Part shown: one piece after another, positions 16,716 to 25,805 of the stretch
Position numbering within the stretch: position 1 is the first letter of the stretch
Layout: each line of letters starts with the position of its first letter
Source: Paenibacillus wynnii
Lineage (GTDB): Bacteria > Bacillota > Bacilli > Paenibacillales > Paenibacillaceae
DNA: 64,000 nucleotides
NCBI RefSeq assembly: GCF_030812855.1
Contig: NZ_JAUSTK010000006.1
Span: 1-64,000 of the forward strand
Reading direction: 5' to 3'
Notes under the pieces: model-generated
Database searches by the model: none
What the model was told of the DNA's origin: nothing
Seen by the model: only the letters and a program-made list of their open reading frames with translations
Made by a program: the position numbers and the translations under genes

Positions 16716-19589
16716 TTATAAATCTCTGGCTTTCATCTTGAGGTCGTTCAGCAATCCCATAGCCTGAAGAGGTGTCATATTCATAAGATCCGCGTCTTTT
16801 ACAGCGGCGATGATCTGTTTCATGAATGGATTCTCCTGAACAACAACAGCGGACTCGTGTGCATTGGTAGAAGCAGGTGTAGTTGCACCGCCTTTGCGGT
16901 TTCTGCGCGGCTCCTCTTCACCAAAAATAGAGAGCTGAACCACACGGAGTCCCTCATTCTCTATAGAGGGCTGAAGCGAAGCTGCCGCTGCTTCTGCATA
17001 AGCCGCTTTTGCTGCGGACTCCGCTATCGTATTTACTTCGTCGTTTATCAATAAAGTTGAAGGTAGACCTGTTGAGGAACCTGCACTTTGCTGAACAGAC
17101 TGACCGGATAGAACGGTTGGAACGGATGGCAATGTTTCTTCCATCACTGAAGTTCGCTCTTGTCCTTCAGCATAAACTCGAGGTCCAGCACCAACAGGAG
17201 ATGCATGTTCGATTTCCTGAAGGAGGCCGTAGGCCCGATCAATAATCCCTTCAGGCAGCCCTGCCAGACGGGCACAGTAGATCCCATAGCTGCTGTCTGC
17301 GGCCCCGGGTACAAGCTTACGCAGGAAATTCACCTTGTCGCCGCTCTCTTGTACGGCCATCGAATAATTGCGCAATCCAGCTAGACTTTCTTCCAGATGA
17401 GCCAACTCATGAAAATGGGTCGATACGAGCGCTTTGCAAGCAATCGTATCATGAACGTATTCAATGACAGCCTGAGCGATAGCCATACCCTCGCTTGTTG
17501 AGGTGCCCCGTCCCAGCTCATCAATAATGATAAGGCTTCGCGGAGTTGCTTTTTCAGTCATGACCTGTATGTCAGCCATCTCCACCATGAAGGTACTTTG
17601 TCCGCCGATGAGATCATCCGCCGCCCCGATCCGGGTGAAAATCCGGTCAATCAGCGGGATCTCCGCACTAGCCGCAGGAACAAAGCAGCCGATTTGTGCC
17701 AAGATGGTAATTAGCGCAACCTGCCGCATATAAGTGCTTTTACCAGCCATGTTAGGACCGGTAATCAGTAGAATATTCCCTTCCCCTTTACTAAGGGTAC
17801 TTCCATTCGCTATGAAGGCGGAGTCCTTAAGGACGGCCTCAACAACGGGATGGCGTCCATTTTCAATGGTCAAATCGTAACCGTCCGACAGCTTGGGTTT
17901 CACAAATCGATACTCGGCACTTACAGCTGCAAGGCATTGGTAAACATCGATTTCAGCTACTTTTTCGGCTAGATTCTGCAAGCGTGGAATTTGAGCACTC
18001 AAACGATCTCTGAGCTCTGTAAAAAGTGAATATTCCAGATCCGTCATTTTATCCTGCGCTTCCAGAATAAGAGCTTCCTTCTCCTTCAGCTCAGGGGTAA
18101 CAAACCGCTCGGCATTCGCCAACGTCTGCTTGCGTTCATACCTGCCTTCCGGTAAAGAAGCGAGATGAGAACGGGTTATTTCTATATAATATCCGAATAT
18201 TTTGTTGTAACCGATTTTTAGGGACTTGATGCCGGTTGCCAGACGTTCCTTTGCTTCAAGCTCGGCAATCCAGCGTTTGCCGTTGCTGCTCGCTTCTCTA
18301 AGCTCGTCCAACCGTGCATGGTAACCAGCCCGAATGATCCCGCCGTCACGTATAGAAACTGGAGCTTCATCAACGATAGCCCGCTCTATATCCTCACGAA
18401 GGTCGGCACATTCATCCATGGATGAACCGATCTCTTTCAGAGTTGTTGAACCCGAGCTCAGACACATCTCTTTCAGGGTTGGAATCTGTGCCAGGGACAA
18501 CTTCAGGGCATTCATATCCCGTCCATTGGCACTGCCGAAGGCAATACGTCCGGTTAGTCGTTCCAAATCATAAATTTCCTTCAGTGCGAGACGAAGATCT
18601 TCACGAACGATAAATTGGTTATATAAATAGTCAACAGCTTCCAGCCGCCGTTCAATTGGAGATCGCTGCAGCAAAGGCTTATCGATTCTCCGGCGGAGCA
18701 GGCGGGCTCCCATTGAGGTTTCTGTGCGATCTAGAAGCCAGAGCAGTGAACCTTTTTTGGAACGTTCACGAACGGTTTCAGTAAGCTCCAAATTTCGGCG
18801 GGTAAACGGATCGAGAATCATGTAGTTCCCAGGCTCATAAGGAGAAATCTGGCTTAATTGTCCAAGTGATCGGCGCTGCGTTTCACCCAAATAGGAGATT
18901 AAGATTGCCAGACATTGGCCCCGCTCTTTCTCTAGCCGTACCCAAGCCGCTTCTCCAAATTGACGCCGTGCCGACTCCTCATCCCGTTTCTCCCAAGGTG
19001 TATATACAACGGGCTTTGCTCCAAAAAGAGCTTCACCGCGAATACTGTCCAACAAAGCTGCATCCCCGATAATCTCTGCAGGCTCATAAATGCCAATCTC
19101 ATCGCGGAGCCATTCTGCTCCCGAGAGTACTGATGTTACATATAGCTCACCTGTGGTCAAATCGCAGGCTGCCAGCGCCATCATGCCATCATTTTCAGTA
19201 ACACATACCAGATAATTATTGGATTTCTCAGAAAGAATCTTGCCGTCCATCACTGTACCTGGAGTAACCACACGTACGATGTCCCGCCGCACCATTCCTT
19301 TGGTGGTCGCAGCATCTTCAAGTTGCTCGCAGATAGCTACTTTGTACCCTTTTTCAATCAGGCGCTGAATATATCCCTCGGCAGCATGGTGCGGTACTCC
19401 GCACATGGGGATCTTGTCTTCAGTTCCGCCTTCGCGGCCAGTCAATGTAATTTCAAGCTCTTTGGATGCCAATATCGCATCATCAAAGAACATTTCATAG
19501 AAATCTCCTAAACGGAAAAAGAGAAAGGCATCCTTAGCCCCTTCCTTTACTCGTAAATATTGCTGTATCATCGGCGTATATTGTGCCAT
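16716..19589 (-). CDS. mutS: DNA mismatch repair protein MutS
   Basis: Recognises mismatches and recruits MutL. Numbered from the ATG at 19589, the mismatch-wedge motif FYE is at 30-32, the clamp and lever domains are in the middle, Walker A GPNMAGKST is at 611-619, IIIDELGRGTS is near 687-697 and STHFHELAH is near 723-731. At about 957 residues it is about 100 longer than B. subtilis MutS. The extra part is a low-complexity Ala/Ser/Glu-rich insertion after about 800. It is followed by QLSIF (885-889), which matches the beta-clamp motif (QLSFF in B. subtilis). A helical C-terminal tail ends the protein. GGAGG lies six bases before the chosen start. Confidence 0.96.
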   Translation of the reverse strand: MAQYTPMIQQYLRVKEGAKDAFLFFRLGDFYEMFFDDAILASKELEITLTGREGGTEDKIPMCGVPHHAAEGYIQRLIEKGYKVAICEQLEDAATTKGMVRRDIVRVVTPGTVMDGKILSEKSNNYLVCVTENDGMMALAACDLTTGELYVTSVLSGAEWLRDEIGIYEPAEIIGDAALLDSIRGEALFGAKPVVYTPWEKRDEESARRQFGEAAWVRLEKERGQCLAILISYLGETQRRSLGQLSQISPYEPGNYMILDPFTRRNLELTETVRERSKKGSLLWLLDRTETSMGARLLRRRIDKPLLQRSPIERRLEAVDYLYNQFIVREDLRLALKEIYDLERLTGRIAFGSANGRDMNALKLSLAQIPTLKEMCLSSGSTTLKEIGSSMDECADLREDIERAIVDEAPVSIRDGGIIRAGYHARLDELREASSNGKRWIAELEAKERLATGIKSLKIGYNKIFGYYIEITRSHLASLPEGRYERKQTLANAERFVTPELKEKEALILEAQDKMTDLEYSLFTELRDRLSAQIPRLQNLAEKVAEIDVYQCLAAVSAEYRFVKPKLSDGYDLTIENGRHPVVEAVLKDSAFIANGSTLSKGEGNILLITGPNMAGKSTYMRQVALITILAQIGCFVPAASAEIPLIDRIFTRIGAADDLIGGQSTFMVEMADIQVMTEKATPRSLIIIDELGRGTSTSEGMAIAQAVIEYVHDTIACKALVSTHFHELAHLEESLAGLRNYSMAVQESGDKVNFLRKLVPGAADSSYGIYCARLAGLPEGIIDRAYGLLQEIEHASPVGAGPRVYAEGQERTSVMEETLPSVPTVLSGQSVQQSAGSSTGLPSTLLINDEVNTIAESAAKAAYAEAAAASLQPSIENEGLRVVQLSIFGEEEPRRNRKGGATTPASTNAHESAVVVQENPFMKQIIAAVKDADLMNMTPLQAMGLLNDLKMKARDL

Positions 19590-19733
19590 GGTCAACCTCC
19601 ATGCCTATTTCTTTGCTATCGTCCATTATAGCAGAAAGTAGACGTTCAAGGTTATCCCTGCGCATAGGATAATCGTTGGATTCGCTAGAGTTCGAAATGG
19701 AATCATGGAACAAAAATACAAAGAAGCGCCTGT

Positions 19734-21110
19734 TCACGGCGCTTCTTTGGCACACCAGAGCCCGCGGATATCACGGGCTTCGTTCCATGTTTTACCTACG
19801 TCGATATAGCGGAAAAGAGGTTCTATGTAGCGGGCGGCGAGTTCATAGCCGCCTAAAGCACGCAGTTGGCCTCTGAGCGGAGCAAAGGCCTCGCGGAGCG
19901 GGGGTTTGTCGCCGCGATAGTAGGCGGCATGCAGGTCTTCCCTGTCGAGCGGGCGGAGGGGCAGGTCTTCATAACGGCTCACAATCAGGTGAGCCAGATA
20001 GACTGCCCCCTTGGCGACGACCGGAGACACCAGGAAGCTCGGCAGGGTCCGGTACTCGAAGCCGCCATGCGGCTGGTGCCGGAAATCGCCGAGAACGCCG
20101 TAACGCGGACGCCGGGCCGCTGCCCGGGAGTCCTCCAGCAGCATCATGGGCAGCGCGAGGTAGTTGTCGAGCGCGCGCAGCAGCGGCGCCGTCAGCGACA
20201 CGCCGCTGAAGTGCAGGTGACCGCCGAGGGCCCAGCCCCGCAGCGGCATGCCTCCCGCCCGCCAAGCCAGCGAGCGGTCGGCGATGAGCCGGTCCGCCGT
20301 GGCTGCGGCGGACATCAGCTGCGCCAGCAGCGCGCGCGGGGAACCGCGCGGCCGAGGGCGCAGCTCCGCTACCGGGAACGTGCCGCGCGTTCCCGGGGGT
20401 CCGGCGTCGCAGCCGGCGACGCCGTCCGTCGGCAAGTACAGGGACGCCGGCACGACTCGGCCGGCGGCGCCCCGCTGGAGCAGGAACTCCGGATCCATGC
20501 CCATCATCATCCCCGGACGGCCGGGGAGCTCCTGGGCCAGAATCCGATCCAGGGCCAGCTCCGCCGTGCGGTAGGGCTCAGGCAAGGGTTCACCCGATTG
20601 CTCCTTAAGCGGAGCAATCTCCTCCACCACATACCTGCGGTCCCCCTTGCATAGCAGCAGAACCTCTCCGCTGTCGAGACCTACGCTGTACAAAGCACGG
20701 ACAGCTATCCCCTCGAGCAGCTTGTTCAACCCGCGGCGTTCGGGAGGTTCAACCGAATCACCTGAGCCGTGAGTTAAAGACAGCCCCTTCATTCCCTCTC
20801 CCGCCCGGAACGGAAGGATTTTAAGTACCCCCAGATTGTATATGTATACTTTATAACGCAACCTATGCCTTACCTTCCTATGGGTATCATTCGGAGGAAC
20901 CGAGCCCGATAACCCGATATCACCTTCCATGCCGTTCCTTGCACTATTGTTCATTTCCCCGTCATTCATTACCCTGTCATTCATTACCCTAATGTTCCTT
21001 AACATCAGCTTGCTCTGCTGAGTTAATGCAGCTTCAACCCCGCTGCGAAGCAGCCGCTGTTCTCTTTGCTCCAGCGACAAAGTGTCAAACACCCGGTGCC
21101 CTTCATTCAT
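19734..21110 (-). CDS. Putative amidoligase enzyme (phiEco32-like type 2 family)
   Basis: A 458-residue protein, when started at the ATG at 21110 preceded by GGAGGTGGGG. The first half has no motif I recognise. The second half has MMMGMDPEFLL, an acidic VAELRPRPRGSP, GWALGGHLHFSGV and GGFEYRTLPSFLVSP. These are the acidic and His signatures of the carboxylate-amine-ligase-like (glutamine synthetase fold) amidoligases. The family is predicted to form amide or peptide bonds in cell-surface or coat polymers. The 3' two thirds is strikingly GC-rich compared with every neighbour. It lies between cotE and mutS on the same strand, so a role in spore coat modification is an attractive inference. The substrate is unknown. 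Confidence 0.72.
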   Translation of the reverse strand: MNEGHRVFDTLSLEQREQRLLRSGVEAALTQQSKLMLRNIRVMNDRVMNDGEMNNSARNGMEGDIGLSGSVPPNDTHRKVRHRLRYKVYIYNLGVLKILPFRAGEGMKGLSLTHGSGDSVEPPERRGLNKLLEGIAVRALYSVGLDSGEVLLLCKGDRRYVVEEIAPLKEQSGEPLPEPYRTAELALDRILAQELPGRPGMMMGMDPEFLLQRGAAGRVVPASLYLPTDGVAGCDAGPPGTRGTFPVAELRPRPRGSPRALLAQLMSAAATADRLIADRSLAWRAGGMPLRGWALGGHLHFSGVSLTAPLLRALDNYLALPMMLLEDSRAAARRPRYGVLGDFRHQPHGGFEYRTLPSFLVSPVVAKGAVYLAHLIVSRYEDLPLRPLDREDLHAAYYRGDKPPLREAFAPLRGQLRALGGYELAARYIEPLFRYIDVGKTWNEARDIRGLWCAKEAP

Positions 21111-21249
21111 TTCCGCCCCACCTCCAGAACGCCGCATGTTCTTATAAAGATTTAGAAAGCAAAAAACGGTTTTCCATCCCATTGGACGGCACCGTTTCCT
21201 GCGGATCATCAGAATAAAAACCTACACACGCAAGACCAAAAATAAATTT

Positions 21250-21272
21250 AAAAAAAGAGGGCATCCGCCCTC
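21250..21272 (-). terminator. Terminator of cotE
   Basis: On the minus strand GAGGGC-GGAT-GCCCTC is followed directly by TTTTTTT. It would separate cotE from the downstream amidoligase gene. Confidence 0.85.
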
Positions 21273-21343
21273 TACGCCGCTGCCCCCTGATCATATAATG
21301 GTTTCATACCCATTGAGGATCAGTTACCAGCGGCGTACCTTCC

Positions 21344-21901
21344 TTACAGCTCATCATCCAGCGCATCAGGGTCCAAATCCTCATAATCGAAGCTCTCACC
21401 GTCAAAGTCGTAATCCTTATCCTCCGGATCATCGCTTTGATCGCTGACGTACACGCGGACCTTGGTCTCAGCCACCAGTTCCGCCTCGAATTCCCGCTCT
21501 ACCCGGAGGGTAACACTGCCTCCGCCGGGAGATACGCCTGCTTCCACACAGTTCGGCTCCTGCGTTGCATCCGCAGAAACCTCGACCGTGGAAGCACGGT
21601 GTCTAGGGTCCAAATACGAAAGAGGGATAAGTTCTACATAGGAGACCGTTTCTTTCGCTACTTCGGTCTGCTTGTTTTTGTCGTACGAGTACCAGATGTT
21701 TACATCATAAGTACCGATGACTTCGATTCCGTTCCCCGCAGCAACCGCCTCGTACTGGTGGTTGATAATCCAGGCCCCCAAGATACTAGTAGGATGATGC
21801 GGCGGAGTTACGGTATGGGTTGCGGTAGAGAACTTACGACCTTTGCCGCAAATCGCCTTCGTAATGATCTCCCTTGTTTGACGTTTATGGTTCAATGACA
21901 T
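21344..21901 (-). CDS. cotE: Outer spore coat morphogenetic protein CotE
   Basis: CotE directs assembly of the outer spore coat in the mother cell. From the ATG at 21901, preceded by AGGAGGT, the protein is 185 residues. It has the family N-terminus KRQTREIITKAICGKGRKFS and the conserved PPHHPTSILGAWIINHQYEA, then ends in an acidic tail (SDDPEDKDYDFDGESFDYEDLD). In B. subtilis cotE lies directly before mutS and after ricA. Here a terminator and the amidoligase gene intervene before mutS. A CATACACT on the minus strand at 21936-21943 resembles a sigma-E -10, fitting mother-cell expression, but I see no convincing -35. Confidence 0.95.
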   Translation of the reverse strand: MSLNHKRQTREIITKAICGKGRKFSTATHTVTPPHHPTSILGAWIINHQYEAVAAGNGIEVIGTYDVNIWYSYDKNKQTEVAKETVSYVELIPLSYLDPRHRASTVEVSADATQEPNCVEAGVSPGGGSVTLRVEREFEAELVAETKVRVYVSDQSDDPEDKDYDFDGESFDYEDLDPDALDDEL

Positions 21902-22004
21902 CTTTAAACCTCCTCCATACAATCATTCACTATCAAGTGTATGCAGGACATGGGCGTTTGTTGATTGTTAGAGTATAAAAAAATTTGGGTAAGCCTTCGG
22001 AAGT

Positions 22005-23021
22005 CTATTTCGGGAATACTTTAACGATTCCGAGCTTTCTCTCTTTACTTAAATCAATAAAATCATCTTCGATATTTACAAGGGGACGAATGGGATCATG
22101 CGGGAAAATCATGATGATTCGGCCTATCCTGCCGTCTGTCAGCTCTACCTCATTCCCTATCATCGACTGCATCAGCTTATCCATAAAGACACGGCAAATA
22201 TAAGGGTCAAGCTTGCCGAAGGCACTATCTCCCATCTGCTTAAGTACCTCATACAGCGGTGATGCTTTACGATATAAACGGTCAGAGGTCATTGCATGGA
22301 ACACATCTGCGACAGCTACGATTTTGCTATAATCTGTAATTCGATGTCCAAGCACTCCGAACGGATACCCGCTTCCATCCATTCTTTCATGATGCTGAAG
22401 GGCTACCAGAGCCTGCATATGGTCAGTCCCCACAGTATCCCTGATTAATTCATAACCTATTGTTGTATGCTTCTTCATATGTTCAAATTCTTCATCCGAC
22501 AACGGACCTGGTTTGGTCAAAATTTCAGCCGGAATCATAATCTTTCCGATATCATGCAGCGTTGCGGCTATGGTCAGCATCCCCAGCTCTTCGGGATCCA
22601 TTTTGAGCCATTTACCAAGGAGAGTAGATAATATGCCAACCGCTATATTGTGCCTGTATGTATAATCATCTTTGGATTGCAGAGCAGATAACATTCCGTA
22701 AAAATCATTTTTTTCCGAGACCTTATTAATGAAAGGAATGACCTCTGACCGAAGCTCATTAATAGGAACTTTTTTAGTGAATCTAATCTGATCAAAGATC
22801 ATTTCCATGGCAGTCGTACAGTCATCTACAGCGATATGAAAGAAGGCTGCACTTTCTATTTCGATAATATCATGGTTGTCCAAAAAAATACGATGTTGAT
22901 CAAGCAAGCGGATATGCTCTGTATTTAACAGGGTCATAGCAGGTAAAACAAATACTCCGTTATCATTGAATAGATCCAATCCAAGCTGCTTGCCGATATA
23001 CGTCCTATTGCTATTTTCCAT
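22005..23021 (-). CDS. HD-GYP domain phosphohydrolase
   Basis: Probably a cyclic di-GMP phosphodiesterase or related signalling hydrolase. The 338-residue protein has an uncharacterised N-terminal region of about 120 residues. The HD-GYP domain follows, with HDIGKIMIP (metal-binding HD), KKHTTIGYELI, LQHHERMDGSGYP (the GYP loop is intact) and ADVFHAMTSDRLYR. No membrane helix or response-regulator domain is visible, so it is cytoplasmic and its input is unknown. It lies 21 bp upstream-adjacent to the membrane-protein gene on the same strand. Confidence 0.9.
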   Translation of the reverse strand: MENSNRTYIGKQLGLDLFNDNGVFVLPAMTLLNTEHIRLLDQHRIFLDNHDIIEIESAAFFHIAVDDCTTAMEMIFDQIRFTKKVPINELRSEVIPFINKVSEKNDFYGMLSALQSKDDYTYRHNIAVGILSTLLGKWLKMDPEELGMLTIAATLHDIGKIMIPAEILTKPGPLSDEEFEHMKKHTTIGYELIRDTVGTDHMQALVALQHHERMDGSGYPFGVLGHRITDYSKIVAVADVFHAMTSDRLYRKASPLYEVLKQMGDSAFGKLDPYICRVFMDKLMQSMIGNEVELTDGRIGRIIMIFPHDPIRPLVNIEDDFIDLSKERKLGIVKVFPK

Positions 23022-23042
23022 ACCCTCTCACCTACTATCACT

Positions 23043-24032
23043 TTATATAGAACCTTTTCTCTTAACCCAGCCTCGATTCGCAGTCTTATACGCAACGGGC
23101 ATTTTATAACGTTTGGCGATTTTCAGATAGAGTTCCAACTCACGGACAAGCTGCAGAATTGCAGATCTAACCTCAAACTCCTCGCGGGAGGAAGGCAGAT
23201 CCATCCTTTGGAACTCTATTTCGAGCGCTTCGAGTAGATGTTCTGTCCGCCCTGTATATTCCTCTGCCAGTACATCCCCGCTAAGCTGGTCGAATAAATC
23301 GGCCACCATTTCCCCGTGCGGAAAACATTGATATACCTGGGACAACAGCTGCATCATGACTTGAATGGATTCCAACTGCTCTTTTCGCATATAAAAATAT
23401 ACATTCCACGCCTCATCCGGATGGATAACGTGATTTTCCATTTCTCTCTCCGCTGCCATTAATCCCTGCTGCACAGCCGTATTTGCCGTAATCAACTCTT
23501 TACCGTCCCATAGATAATGAGGATCGTGCAGCGTACGGGCCATCTGACTGAATATAACGGAAAACGCTCCATCTACCTCTTTGCGAATTCGATACATTGT
23601 TCCTTCGGTCTTTGGCATGTAGATCAAATTAATTAGTCCCGCTGAACCGAGTCCGATAATTAACAGCTCCACCTGCTGCAGTAGTACATGAATGGAGATC
23701 TCAGCTTGTCCAAATACGCGAAAGACGATAACCGAGCTTGTAACAATTCCTTCTTTGAAACCGGATCGGACAATAAGCGGGAACCCAAATAATACAAATA
23801 CCCCAAGTACCCAATAGTTGAAACCAAAAAACCAGAATAGAATGCACCCGAAAAGGAGACCCACAACCGATGCTAAAAATCGTGCAGTTATCGTCCGGAG
23901 ACTCCTTTTGCGGGTGACTTCCACACCCAAAATAGCTAAAAGCCCAGCGCTCTGCGCATTGGGTATACCTACAGCAGCCGCAATCAATATGGACATTAAC
24001 GTTGCAGCCGCTGTTTTAATAATACGAAAACC
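23043..24032 (-). CDS. Aromatic acid exporter (FUSC/ArAE_1-like) membrane protein
   Basis: A 329-residue integral membrane protein. The first about 140 residues contain several hydrophobic helices (TAAATLMSILIAAAVGIPNAQSAGLLAILGVEVTRKRS is the characteristic opening). The rest is a cytoplasmic helical domain resembling ArAE_1_C. Relatives such as B. subtilis YqjA are annotated aromatic acid exporters, but transport is unproven. The open frame continues upstream to 24074, yet AGGAGAGG nine bases before the ATG at 24032 supports MGFRIIKTAA. Confidence 0.8.
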   Translation of the reverse strand, partial: GFRIIKTAAATLMSILIAAAVGIPNAQSAGLLAILGVEVTRKRSLRTITARFLASVVGLLFGCILFWFFGFNYWVLGVFVLFGFPLIVRSGFKEGIVTSSVIVFRVFGQAEISIHVLLQQVELLIIGLGSAGLINLIYMPKTEGTMYRIRKEVDGAFSVIFSQMARTLHDPHYLWDGKELITANTAVQQGLMAAEREMENHVIHPDEAWNVYFYMRKEQLESIQVMMQLLSQVYQCFPHGEMVADLFDQLSGDVLAEEYTGRTEHLLEALEIEFQRMDLPSSREEFEVRSAILQLVRELELYLKIAKRYKMPVAYKTANRGWVKRKGSI

Positions 24033-24127
24033 CATTGAATTACCTCTCCTTAAAACATTTCCATCATTATTCATACAGTATAATCATGGTACTTTATTTT
24101 CGTAACAGGCACAATATGACATCTTTT

Positions 24128-24964
24128 TTACCTATGTGACAGCAGAAGCTTTTCTACATATACAACTACTTGGTACATCGCAGTAGCCACAGCGGCAATA
24201 ATAAGCAGGCTCGACATCACCAACGTGAAATTGAACACCTGAAACCCGTAAATAATCAGATAACCCAAGCCCGACTTTGCCACCAGAAACTCTCCGACGA
24301 TTACGCCCACCCAAGACATCCCTACATTCACTTTAAGCGTGGAGACCACCGTTGGAAAAGAAGCCGGCAGGATTACTTTGGTAAACACCTGAACCCGTGA
24401 TGCCCCAAAAGATTTAACTACCTTAACAAGATTGGGATCCACACCGCAAAAGCTGTTGTAGACTACCAACGTAGTAACAATGACTGTGATAGATAAAGTG
24501 GTCACGACAATTGACGTAAATCCTGCCCCAAACATCACAATGAATATCGGCCCAAGCGCGACCTTAGGCATACTGTTGAAGACAACCATATAAGGATCAA
24601 GCACAGCGGATAAAAAAGGAGACCACCAGATGAGCACCGCTATAAGCGTTCCTAGCAGTGTTCCCAAGACAAAGCCTACGGCAGTCTCCCCTACAGTCAT
24701 ACCTAAATGCGGCCACAAGCTGCCGCTGGCCATATCGCCTAATATCTGCTTGAATACCTTTGTAGGGTAGCTAAACAGTAGTTCGTCAATCCACCCTAAT
24801 CTGGCCCCTGCTTCCCAAGCCGCAAAAAATAACAGCATGATAACTGTTCTTACAGCCATTACATTTCTCTTTCGCTGCTTCATTCCACAAGTATAATCCT
24901 GATGCATGTCTTGCAGCCATTGTATACGGGAAGCTGCAATCTCGGATGGCTCCGTTTTATTCAT
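24128..24964 (-). CDS. ABC transporter permease, SsuC/TauC-like
   Basis: Membrane subunit of an importer, 278 residues from the ATG at 24964, with about six helices and the EAA loop FGASRVQVFTKVILPASFPTV. The start ATG overlaps the stop codon of the ATPase gene by eight bases and follows GGAGGGAAGG, so translation is coupled. It is last in a substrate-binding protein, ATPase, permease operon. The family takes up sulfonates, nitrate or thiamine precursors, and sequence alone does not decide which. Confidence 0.9.
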   Translation of the reverse strand: MNKTEPSEIAASRIQWLQDMHQDYTCGMKQRKRNVMAVRTVIMLLFFAAWEAGARLGWIDELLFSYPTKVFKQILGDMASGSLWPHLGMTVGETAVGFVLGTLLGTLIAVLIWWSPFLSAVLDPYMVVFNSMPKVALGPIFIVMFGAGFTSIVVTTLSITVIVTTLVVYNSFCGVDPNLVKVVKSFGASRVQVFTKVILPASFPTVVSTLKVNVGMSWVGVIVGEFLVAKSGLGYLIIYGFQVFNFTLVMSSLLIIAAVATAMYQVVVYVEKLLLSHR

Positions 24965-25739
24965 TCGCCTTCCCTCCTGCCAGCTCCATTTCCCTCCATA
25001 TTTCATTAAAAAGTTCTACAAACCCCTTTTGGTTGCGCGCATAGAGAGGCGGAGCCTCGCGGATTCCCATCGGTATAGGGAATACTTTGCGAATCTTCCC
25101 CGGATTCCGCTCCAGTAAAATTACGGTGCTGCTTACCGCGATCGCTTCCGACAAATCATGTGTGACCAGGATAGCAGTGGTACCTCGGCGCCGGAATGTT
25201 TCGGATACAAGATCTTCCAACTGGAGCTTAATCTGATAATCCAATGCAGAAAAAGGTTCATCGAGCAGCAGTAAACTGGGGTCCGTAGCTAATGTTCTGA
25301 CCAGGGCGACCCGCTGCCGCATCCCCCCTGATAACTGAGAGGGATACTGGTCACCCTTACCTGCAAGCCCCATATCCTCCAACAGACTTAAGGTCTTCTC
25401 CCTTGTATCTACATTTAATCGTCCGGTCAATTCAAGCCCCAGTACTGCATTATCCAGTATGCTGCGCCAAGGAAAGAGATAATCCTGCTGCAGCATATAT
25501 CCTACCTCCGGAGAAGGGCCCTCTACCCTGTGTCCGTTAAGCAGAACCTCCCCGCGTGTGGGTTGGAGCAGACCAGATATGATTGATAACAGCGTGGTTT
25601 TCCCGCATCCGCTCGGTCCAACCAAGCTGACGAACTCCCCTTGGCCAATACTGAGATTGAGATCTTCCAGGGCCAGAGAAGCTTCCCGATCACCAAGATA
25701 AGCATGAGTTATACCCTTCAATTGGACTACTGGAAGCAT
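24957..25739 (-). CDS. ABC transporter ATP-binding protein, SsuB/TauB-like
   Basis: A 260-residue nucleotide-binding subunit with Walker A GPSGCGKTT (about 41-49), Q-loop YMLQQDYLFPW, signature LSGGMRQR, Walker B LLLLDEPFSALD and H-loop VTHD. It lies 66 bp downstream of the binding-protein gene and overlaps the permease gene. The partner pattern is that of sulfonate/nitrate/taurine-type importers. Confidence 0.92.
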   Translation of the reverse strand: MLPVVQLKGITHAYLGDREASLALEDLNLSIGQGEFVSLVGPSGCGKTTLLSIISGLLQPTRGEVLLNGHRVEGPSPEVGYMLQQDYLFPWRSILDNAVLGLELTGRLNVDTREKTLSLLEDMGLAGKGDQYPSQLSGGMRQRVALVRTLATDPSLLLLDEPFSALDYQIKLQLEDLVSETFRRRGTTAILVTHDLSEAIAVSSTVILLERNPGKIRKVFPIPMGIREAPPLYARNQKGFVELFNEIWREMELAGGKANE

Positions 25740-25805
25740 ATCATCTCCTCCTCTCTTAAAATTGCGAGCATACTTAAATCGCGATTGACTTATTTAGTGT
25801 TCGAT

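Noticed and set aside
19534..19755. 73-residue minus-strand frame before mutS
   Set aside because: Overlaps the mutS start in another frame, has no ribosome site and no recognisable product.
19866..20654. 262-residue plus-strand open frame
   Set aside because: Antisense to the GC-rich amidoligase gene; high GC removes stop codons in all frames. The product has no family features.
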